From Gammaproteobacteria bacterium (GTDB taxonomy: Bacteria; Pseudomonadota; Gammaproteobacteria; Porifericomitales; Porifericomitaceae): a DNA stretch of 9,578 bases. Location: contig JAPPQA010000141.1 in assembly GCA_028817255.1 (NCBI GenBank), positions 1 through 9,578 on the forward strand. Reading direction: 5' to 3'. The notes under the pieces were generated by a model, which worked only from the letters and a program-made list of their open reading frames with translations, had not been told where the DNA came from and did no database searches. Made by a program: the position numbers and the translations under genes. Positions 1-5,835 of the stretch are shown piece after piece (position 1 is the stretch's first letter; each line of letters starts with the position of its first letter).

Positions 1-91
1 GCAGGCGGGAATTCAGCGGAAGGATAGCGCGGGACGCGCACATTCGCGCGATTGGCGGGGAGGGGGCGGCGGCGCGTTTCGTCGCGTCGCG

Positions 92-107
92 GCCGCGCTT
101 TCGCGGC
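92..107 (-). terminator. GC hairpin just after recQ
   Basis: A perfect 6-bp stem (GCCGCG/CGCGGC) with a 4-nt loop begins one base beyond the recQ stop codon. On the minus strand it is followed by GC-rich sequence with no T-run, so it is not a canonical intrinsic terminator. It could stabilise the mRNA end or be a chance product of the base composition. The rest of positions 1-108 shows no supportable gene. Confidence 0.25.
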
Positions 108-108
108 T

Positions 109-1926
109 TCACGCTTGATTCAGGAGCGCGAGAAAGTCCTCGCCGTATCGTTCCAATTTGCGCTCGCCTATGCCGCTGATCTGCGCCATTTCCGCCAGCG
201 TCTGCGGCTTGGTTTGCGCCATTTCGATCAGCGTCGTGTCATGGAAAATGATATAGGAAGGTATTCCTTGCCGCTGCGCCAATTCGGTACGCAGCCGGCG
301 CAGGGCCTCGAATAATTCCCGCTCTTGCGCGGACTGCGCCGTAACGCCGGCGGCGGGGCGCCGGCTGCGGCGCGATCCTGCCGCCGCGCGCGGCGCCGGC
401 CGGCGAAATTCGAAGCCGCGTTCGCCGCGCAGCACGGCCCGGCTCGCTGCCGTCAGCTTGAGCGAGCCGTGTTCGTCTTCCACCGTCGCCAGGCCGGCCG
501 CGATCGCCTGCCGGAACAGTCCGCGCCACTCGATGGCGCTCAGTTCCCCGCCAATGCCGTAAGTCTTGATGCGGTCGTGTCCGAAGCGGCGGATGCGCGG
601 GTCGTCTTTGCCCAGCAGCACGTCTATGAGGTAGTTGACGCCGAACCGCTGCCCGGTGCGGTAGATGCAGGAGAGCGCCTTTTGCGCCGCCACCGTGCCG
701 TCCTCGGTGCGCGGCGGCTGCAGGCAGTTGTCGCAGTTGCCGCAGGGCGCCGGCAGCGTCTCGCCGAAGTGTCCGAGCAGCACCTGGCGGCGGCAGCCGG
801 AGGTCTCGCACATCCCCAGCAGGGCCTCGATCTTGCGGTGCTCGATACGCATCCGTTCGTCTTTCAGTTCCGAGTTCGCCAGCAGCTGCCGCAGCAGGAT
901 CGCGTCCTGCAGGCTGTAGGACATCCAGGCGTTCGCCGGCAGCCCGTCGCGCCCGGCGCGCCCCGTCTCCTGATAGTAGGACTCGATGCTCTTGGGCAGG
1001 TTCAGGTGCGCCACGAAGCGCGCATTCGGTTTGTCAATTCCCATGCCGAAGGCGATCGTGGCAACGATGATGACATCGTCCCCTTGCAGAAAGCGTTCCT
1101 GGTTCCGCCGCCGTTCGGGCGCCGGCAGTCCGGCGTGGTAGGGCAGCGCTTGCCGCCCCCGCCGGGTTAGCCAGGCGGCGGCCTGCTCGGTGCGCTTGCG
1201 CGTCATGCAATAGACGATGCCGGAGTCGCGCGCGTGTTCGTTGGCCAGGAAGCGCCACAGCGCCTCCTGGGCCTGCGCGCCCGCGTAGATCGTGTAGCGG
1301 ATGTTCGGCCGGTCGAAGCCGGTGATGAAGCGCTGCGCGCCGTCCAGCCCCAGCACGGCGGCGATCTCTTCGCGCGTGCGCCGGCTCGCCGTGGCGGTCA
1401 GCGCGATGCGCGGCACCTCCGGGAAACGCTCGCACAACAACGACAGCTGCCGGTACTCGGGGCGGAAGTCGTGCCCCCAGTGCGACACGCAATGCGCCTC
1501 GTCAATCGCGAACAAGGCGATGCGCGCCGCGGTCAGCAACTCCAGCGTCCGTTCGGTCAGCAGCCGCTCCGGGGCGATATAGAGCAGATCCAGCGCGCCG
1601 CGCCGAAATTCCCGCTCGACCTCGAGCGCCTCTCCGTAATTCAGACTGGAGTTGAGAAAAGCCGCGCGCACGCCGTATTGCCGCAGCGCATCCACCTGGT
1701 TTTTCATCAGCGCGATCAGCGGCGAAACCACGACGCCGCAACCTTCGCGCACCAGGGCCGGGAGTTGGTAGCACAGCGATTTGCCGCCGCCGGTCGGCAT
1801 CAGCACCAGGGCGTTTTGTCCCCCAAGCAGCGTGGTTACGATCTCCTCCTGCATAGGGCGGAAATCGCGGAAGCCGAAGACCTTGCGCAGGGTCCGCAAC
1901 GGCGTGCCGGGCGCCGCCGCGCTCAT
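109..1926 (-). CDS. recQ: ATP-dependent DNA helicase RecQ
   Basis: A 3'-5' superfamily 2 helicase that unwinds DNA in recombination repair and at stalled forks; cytoplasmic. At 605 residues it is near the E. coli length. In order I see the RecQ motif 0 (FRPMQEE, 22-28), Walker A TGGGKS (45-50), DEAH (142-145) followed by the aromatic-rich loop, TATAS (177-181) and QETGRAGRDG with its arginine finger (319-328). The four zinc-site cysteines are C378, C395, C398 and C401. The RQC winged helix covers about 405-500, then a basic, Ala/Arg-rich linker (505-530), and HRDC about 534-605. The ATG start gives the usual N-terminus, but there is no good Shine-Dalgarno and no upstream alternative. It lies 79 bp after the amidohydrolase gene, so it may be the last gene of that operon or have its own weak promoter. 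No damage is seen. Confidence 0.97.
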   Translation of the reverse strand: MSAAAPGTPLRTLRKVFGFRDFRPMQEEIVTTLLGGQNALVLMPTGGGKSLCYQLPALVREGCGVVVSPLIALMKNQVDALRQYGVRAAFLNSSLNYGEALEVEREFRRGALDLLYIAPERLLTERTLELLTAARIALFAIDEAHCVSHWGHDFRPEYRQLSLLCERFPEVPRIALTATASRRTREEIAAVLGLDGAQRFITGFDRPNIRYTIYAGAQAQEALWRFLANEHARDSGIVYCMTRKRTEQAAAWLTRRGRQALPYHAGLPAPERRRNQERFLQGDDVIIVATIAFGMGIDKPNARFVAHLNLPKSIESYYQETGRAGRDGLPANAWMSYSLQDAILLRQLLANSELKDERMRIEHRKIEALLGMCETSGCRRQVLLGHFGETLPAPCGNCDNCLQPPRTEDGTVAAQKALSCIYRTGQRFGVNYLIDVLLGKDDPRIRRFGHDRIKTYGIGGELSAIEWRGLFRQAIAAGLATVEDEHGSLKLTAASRAVLRGERGFEFRRPAPRAAAGSRRSRRPAAGVTAQSAQERELFEALRRLRTELAQRQGIPSYIIFHDTTLIEMAQTKPQTLAEMAQISGIGERKLERYGEDFLALLNQA

Positions 1927-2005
1927 GTCGGCGCTCGGCCGCGGGGCGCAAATCGTCGCAACGTAGAGGCGGTCATTTCCGACTCTGCCGGCGGGGAGCG
2001 CGCCC

Positions 2006-3388
2006 CTATTGCTGTCGCCCGCCGGCGGCCGGCGCCTGCCGCGCCGCCGCGCCCAGGGGGAGGGGGGCGTAGCAGTCTTCCGGCAGCCGCTCTCCCGTTT
2101 CCGGGTGCCGCAGCGTGCGCTTGAGCACGAAGTCGAAGAGCAGGGGGTTGTAGCCGTAGATCTCGTTCAGCGCCTCCCGTTCTTCGGCGGAGATCATCCC
2201 GCGTCCGACCAGTCCCCGGGTCGGGTTCAAGTAGGCGACGGCAGGGATCGGGTAATCGCTCCCGTTCACCATTCGCCGGTGCAGCGGCCCGCCCGGCCGC
2301 GCCTCCTCCATGACCCGGAGCAGCAGCTCCTGCGAACCCCGCAGGGCGATATTCGCGTCCAGCGTCATTGCGGAGATCTCGCCGAACAGGCGGCCCCGGT
2401 AGCGCGGCATTTTCATCAAGGCGAGAAAGCGCTCGAAGTAAGACTGCCCCGTGTCCGGGTCGCGCCCCTCCCTGCCGCTGTGCAGGGCGACGACGGTTAC
2501 CCCGCGGTCCAGGGCCTTGCGCAGCCGGTACGGGTCGTCGAAGCGCCGCCGCTGCGCGCCGCTCACTCGCAGGGTGTGCTCGGCGCCGGTGTGCACCAGC
2601 AGCGTTATCTCCCGCCGCGCCAGTGCGCCGTAGGTTTCCCCGGACACTTTTTCCAGGTCTATGTTCATGGCCGACGGCAGCCACTTGAGGTGCCGCACGC
2701 CCCGCCGCGCCAGCCGCTCTACTTCGCGCTCGAAATCCGCCCGGTAGGGATGTACGGAGGCGACCGGCACTACGCGCGTCCGGTTGCGGAGATTCCGCTC
2801 CGGGCCGGCCCCCTCCAGTTCGCGATTCAGGCGCCCGCTCAGCGCCAATACGTAATCGTTGGGCACGTACAGGTCCGTGCGCTTGCTGTCGGCTTGCCCC
2901 CGTTCGTCGTGAAAGGCGTCCATGGCGTACAGATAGAAATGGCTTTCCACCCGCCGCCCGGCCGGCGAGTGCCGGCGCTGCACGTCCTGGAAGTGATGCA
3001 GCAGCAGTGCCAGCCGGCGTTCGTACTGCGTGTCCAGCTGTTCGTAGTCCGCCACGCCGCTGGCGCTCATCAGGACGGCGGTCTTGAGCCGCGACAGCGG
3101 CCGCCAGGGCGAGCGCAGGTCGGGGTGGATGTAGGCGCGGCGACTGCGCGCATGCGTACCGCGCGCCACGGCGTGTACGTGGTGGTCGGCGAGCGTCAAC
3201 TCGTTGCCGCCGGTGCGGAAATCGAATGCCTCCGCCACCAGCGCCTTGGCGCGGGCGCCGATATGCGCGTCCATTTCCGACGGCGCCCCCCGGAATGCGC
3301 CGCCGAACGAACCGACCCACTCCGAGCAACCCGTCAGCAGTGGCGCCAGCAACAGGCATCCCAGGCATTGCCTTGCGGCTGCGTTCAA
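2006..3388 (-). CDS. Lipoprotein of the amidohydrolase (metal-dependent TIM-barrel hydrolase) family
   Basis: A 460-residue predicted hydrolase of the amidohydrolase_2 type; substrate unknown. The N-terminus is a lipoprotein signal with lipobox LTGC (18-21). Ser at +2 predicts the outer membrane by the E. coli sorting rule. Motifs match the family: HxH after the first strand (H70, H72), a lysine in HLKW (K235), H266 in LLVHTG, H303 in ALHSG, and the closing Asp in GSDYP (D378). An insertion at about 80-200 is richer in charged residues than a minimal family member. The start is TTG: it is the only usable start between the in-frame stop at 3416-3418 and the signal peptide, and the next ATG would remove the lipobox. 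No clear Shine-Dalgarno is visible, and the gene starts 27 bp after the oxidase stop, so translational coupling is likely. Family call is firm, exact role unknown. Confidence 0.85.
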   Translation of the reverse strand: MNAAARQCLGCLLLAPLLTGCSEWVGSFGGAFRGAPSEMDAHIGARAKALVAEAFDFRTGGNELTLADHHVHAVARGTHARSRRAYIHPDLRSPWRPLSRLKTAVLMSASGVADYEQLDTQYERRLALLLHHFQDVQRRHSPAGRRVESHFYLYAMDAFHDERGQADSKRTDLYVPNDYVLALSGRLNRELEGAGPERNLRNRTRVVPVASVHPYRADFEREVERLARRGVRHLKWLPSAMNIDLEKVSGETYGALARREITLLVHTGAEHTLRVSGAQRRRFDDPYRLRKALDRGVTVVALHSGREGRDPDTGQSYFERFLALMKMPRYRGRLFGEISAMTLDANIALRGSQELLLRVMEEARPGGPLHRRMVNGSDYPIPAVAYLNPTRGLVGRGMISAEEREALNEIYGYNPLLFDFVLKRTLRHPETGERLPEDCYAPLPLGAAARQAPAAGGRQQ

Positions 3389-3415
3389 GTGGCTGCGTTC
3401 GCTATGTTGGGCGGC

Positions 3416-5743
3416 TCAGTTTCTGAGCAGGATGCCGATACCGCCCTGGAAATCGCTGTCGTAGGTCGCCGCCAGCAGGAATTTTTTGTTTAACTCGTGC
3501 GCCAGCAGCAGCCGGTATTCGCCGTCGGTGCGGTATTTCCATTCCAGGCTGAGGCGGTTCGAGAGTTGCAGTTCCGAGGACAGGCCGATCTCCGTTTCGC
3601 CGCCGGAGTAGAGCCGCAGGTCGGACTCGATCAGCAGCGGCAGGGTGTAGTGGATGCCGGCGATCGCGCGGGTCTCGCGTTCGTCGTCGTGCTCTTCCTC
3701 CAGATTGACGCCGGCGTAGCCGCCGAGGAAGCGGCTGAATCTGCGCTCGTAGATCAGATGCGCTTCGTAGTCGTCGCGGTAGTCGTAGTGGAACTCGGAC
3801 TCTACGCTGTTGGCCGCGGTTGCCGCCTTCGCTTCGCCCAGCAGCATGTTCGACAGCAACCCCGCCGTGCCCGCCAGATACCATTGGTCGCGGATCAGCG
3901 GCGGCTGCCTCCGCGGGGGCGTTTGCGGATCTGCGTAGGCGTCGTAGGCGTCGCCGGTCGCGGCCAGCGCCAGGCCGCGCGGCGGCAACGCCGGCATCCC
4001 GGCGCCGCCCGCGGCGGCCGGGGAATCCCCGCCGGGCGCGGCGGCCCTCGGTTCCGGCGCCGTTTCCCCGGGTTCGGTCTCCCCGGGTTCGGCCTCCGCG
4101 GGGGCGGTCTGTTCGGGGCCGGTGTCGCCGTAGGAGATCACGCGCGCCATGCCCGCCTTCATGTGGTAGAGGATGTGGCAATGGAACAACCAGTCCCGGT
4201 CCTCGGTGGCGGCGAACTCAATGGCGACGGTTTGCAGCGGCGGCACGTTGACCGTGTGCTTCAGCGGGCTGTAGTCTCCCTGGCCGTTGACAACCCGGAA
4301 GAAATGCCCGTGCAGGTGGATCGGGTGGTTCATCATAGTCTCGTTGACCATCGTGAAACGCACGTTCTCGCCGTGCCGGATCTGCACCTTGTCCGCGTGC
4401 GCCAGGATCGCGTCGTCGAAGGACCATGTGTAGCGCTCCATGCTGCCGGTCAGGCGGAACGTGAACTTGCGCCACGGCGCGTCGGCGGGCAGGGCGGTGG
4501 ACGCCGTCGCCTTCAGCGCGCCGTAATCCTGCAGGTATTCGATTGCCTCCCCGGCGCCGCTCCCCGCGCCCGCGTGTTGCCCCGCTTGCCCGTGCCCGTC
4601 TTCCCGCGCGCCGTGCCCCGCTCCATGCATCTCATGCATCCCATGCATTGCGTGTCCCTCGTGACCGTCGCCGTGGCCGCCGTGGCCGCCGTGGTCGTGC
4701 CTGGCAAACAGATCGGGAGGCGGCATGTCCGGCGCGGCCACTTCCGGCCCCGTGCCGAGCAGCGCGGAACTGTAACCCGTGCCGTCTATCGAGGTGGCCC
4801 GCAGCTCGTATGCGCGCCCGTCCGGCGGGACCTCGACCACGATGTCGTAGGTCTCGGCGATGGCCATGCGCAGCTTGCGGGCCTGCACGGGTTCCACGGC
4901 GACGCCGTCGGCGGCGACGATGGTCATCGGGCCGCCGGCGTACTCGATGTGGAAGTAGCTGGCGGCCGCGCCGTTAATCATGCGCAGCAAGACCTTTTCT
5001 CCCGGCTCCGCCGGCAACCGTAGCCGGCGCTTGCCGTTGGCGAGGAAGGCATCGTAGCCGACATCGGAGAGATCCATCGGTCCCATGCGCTCCCAGGACT
5101 GCCGGTACTTGTTTTTCAGCGCCTGCGCCCCCTGCCGCAACGCCGCCGCCCACGACTGTACGCTGCCTTTCTTGAAGGCATAGTAATCGTCGTCCTTTTT
5201 CAGGTTGGCGAACACCTGTTCCGGCAGTTCGTCGGTCCAGTCGGAAAAGAGCACCGCGTACTCCCGGTCGCTGGCTGCCGCCTGGCGCATGCGTTCCCCC
5301 CGGGGCGGGCGGAAAATGAGCGCGCCGTACAGGCCGCGCTGCTCCTGCAGGCCGCTGTGGGAGTGGTACCAGTAGGTGCCCGTGTGCGTTACCGGGAACT
5401 GGTAGGCGAAGGAGGCCCCCGCCGCGATCGGCGGCGTGGTCAGGTAGGGGACGCCGTCCTGGTCGTTGGGCAGCAGGACGCCGTGCCAGTGTACGGAAGT
5501 CTCCGTGTCCATCTTGTTGACGAAGACGACGCGCAAGGTATCGCCCACATGCGCCTCGATCGTGGGTGCGGGGATCTGCCCCTCTATGGTCATGGCCTGG
5601 GCCGGGCGGCCACTGTAATTGACCTCCGCGTAGCGGACCTCGAACCGGTACTCGACCAGTTCGGCGCGGGCCGTGCCGGCCGCGGCGCCGGCCAGCGCCA
5701 GCGCCGCGAGTGCGCCGGCGCCGGGTGCGATCATTCGTTTCAT
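3416..5743 (-). CDS. CopA-type multicopper oxidase fused to a C-terminal CopB-like beta-barrel region
   Basis: A 775-residue exported oxidase that likely oxidises Cu(I) using O2, for copper tolerance. A Sec-type signal is predicted to cut after ARA (residue 27); no twin-arginine motif is seen. Cupredoxin domains follow with all copper motifs: HWHG (85-88), HSHSGLQ (127-133), HPIHLHGH (473-480) and HCHILYHMKAGM (521-532), giving type 1 ligands H473, C522, H527 and M532. Residues 349-390 hold 12 His plus several Met, a probable copper-binding loop. The oxidase ends near 540. A Pro/Glu/Ala-rich linker (541-612) leads to about 160 residues of alternating hydrophobic strands (about 645-775) resembling an outer-membrane barrel. 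Family members usually stop at about 550-650 residues. I chose the ATG at 5743 because GGAGG lies 5 nt upstream; an ATG five codons earlier would overlap that site. The copA symbol is withheld because of the fusion. Confidence 0.9.
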   Translation of the reverse strand: MKRMIAPGAGALAALALAGAAAGTARAELVEYRFEVRYAEVNYSGRPAQAMTIEGQIPAPTIEAHVGDTLRVVFVNKMDTETSVHWHGVLLPNDQDGVPYLTTPPIAAGASFAYQFPVTHTGTYWYHSHSGLQEQRGLYGALIFRPPRGERMRQAAASDREYAVLFSDWTDELPEQVFANLKKDDDYYAFKKGSVQSWAAALRQGAQALKNKYRQSWERMGPMDLSDVGYDAFLANGKRRLRLPAEPGEKVLLRMINGAAASYFHIEYAGGPMTIVAADGVAVEPVQARKLRMAIAETYDIVVEVPPDGRAYELRATSIDGTGYSSALLGTGPEVAAPDMPPPDLFARHDHGGHGGHGDGHEGHAMHGMHEMHGAGHGAREDGHGQAGQHAGAGSGAGEAIEYLQDYGALKATASTALPADAPWRKFTFRLTGSMERYTWSFDDAILAHADKVQIRHGENVRFTMVNETMMNHPIHLHGHFFRVVNGQGDYSPLKHTVNVPPLQTVAIEFAATEDRDWLFHCHILYHMKAGMARVISYGDTGPEQTAPAEAEPGETEPGETAPEPRAAAPGGDSPAAAGGAGMPALPPRGLALAATGDAYDAYADPQTPPRRQPPLIRDQWYLAGTAGLLSNMLLGEAKAATAANSVESEFHYDYRDDYEAHLIYERRFSRFLGGYAGVNLEEEHDDERETRAIAGIHYTLPLLIESDLRLYSGGETEIGLSSELQLSNRLSLEWKYRTDGEYRLLLAHELNKKFLLAATYDSDFQGGIGILLRN
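3419..3907 (-). other. C-terminal beta-barrel-like domain of the oxidase
   Basis: Residues 613-775 of the oxidase. From about 645 on there are roughly eight to ten short amphipathic strands with aromatic and charged residues alternating, joined by tight polar turns (for example the turns near 683-690, 712-717 and 738-742). A YAGVNLE segment (676-682) resembles the YVGVNWE type of strand in CopB proteins. The chain ends in Leu-Leu-Arg-Asn, not in the terminal Phe typical of BAM substrates. The barrel call rests on pattern only, not on a profile search. Confidence 0.55.
4065..4109. repeat. 15-bp tandem repeat in the linker coding region
   Basis: Two copies of TCCCCGGGTTCGGTC (4065-4079 and 4080-4094, 14 of 15 identical) are followed by a degenerate third copy (4095-4109). 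They encode the Glu/Pro/Gly-rich repeats of the linker between oxidase and barrel. The period is a multiple of three, so copy-number change would alter linker length without a frameshift. Confidence 0.85.
4574..4699 (-). other. His/Met-rich copper-binding segment
   Basis: Codons for oxidase residues 349-390, with 12 His and Met at 366, 369 and 372, in HGG, HGM and HEM patterns. The DNA shows short 9-bp repeats (GCCGTGGCC, twice plus one variant, at 4670-4696, and an ATGCAT series at about 4625-4651), so the segment probably grew by local duplication. Such loops in CopA and CueO proteins bind Cu(I) near the type 1 site. Confidence 0.75.
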
Positions 5744-5748
5744 CTTCG

Positions 5749-5753
5749 CCTCC
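5749..5753 (-). promoter_or_regulatory. Shine-Dalgarno site of the multicopper oxidase
   Basis: GGAGG ends 5 nt before the ATG at 5743. This decides the start over the in-frame ATG at 5758, which lies upstream of it. It is the best ribosome-binding site in the window. Confidence 0.8.
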
Positions 5754-5773
5754 GACATTCGCGTCTGGCACGC

Positions 5774-5795
5774 AGTATATACCGGCGGCGCCGCC
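5774..5795 (-). promoter_or_regulatory. Candidate oxidase promoter: -10 TATACT next to a 12-bp palindrome
   Basis: TATACT (5779-5774, 5 of 6 to the sigma70 -10) lies 30 bp before the oxidase start. Just upstream, where a spacer would be, is the perfect palindrome GGCGGCGCCGCC (5784-5795). No good -35 is found at 16-18 bp, which suits a promoter that needs an activator. The half-sites do not match the CueR consensus I know. Chance is possible in GC-rich DNA. Confidence 0.4.
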
Positions 5796-5835
5796 AAGTC
5801 CGGTTCCCGCTGTCCCGTTTCCATGGCAAGGCAAG

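Noticed and set aside
1923..3368. 481-residue minus-strand frame overlapping the amidohydrolase gene.
   Set aside because: It is an Arg/Ala/Gly-rich shadow; the amidohydrolase frame carries all family motifs and a lipobox.
2009..5023. Long plus-strand open frames opposite the lipoprotein and oxidase genes.
   Set aside because: No domain or signal is seen, and their composition is that of the complement of well-supported genes.
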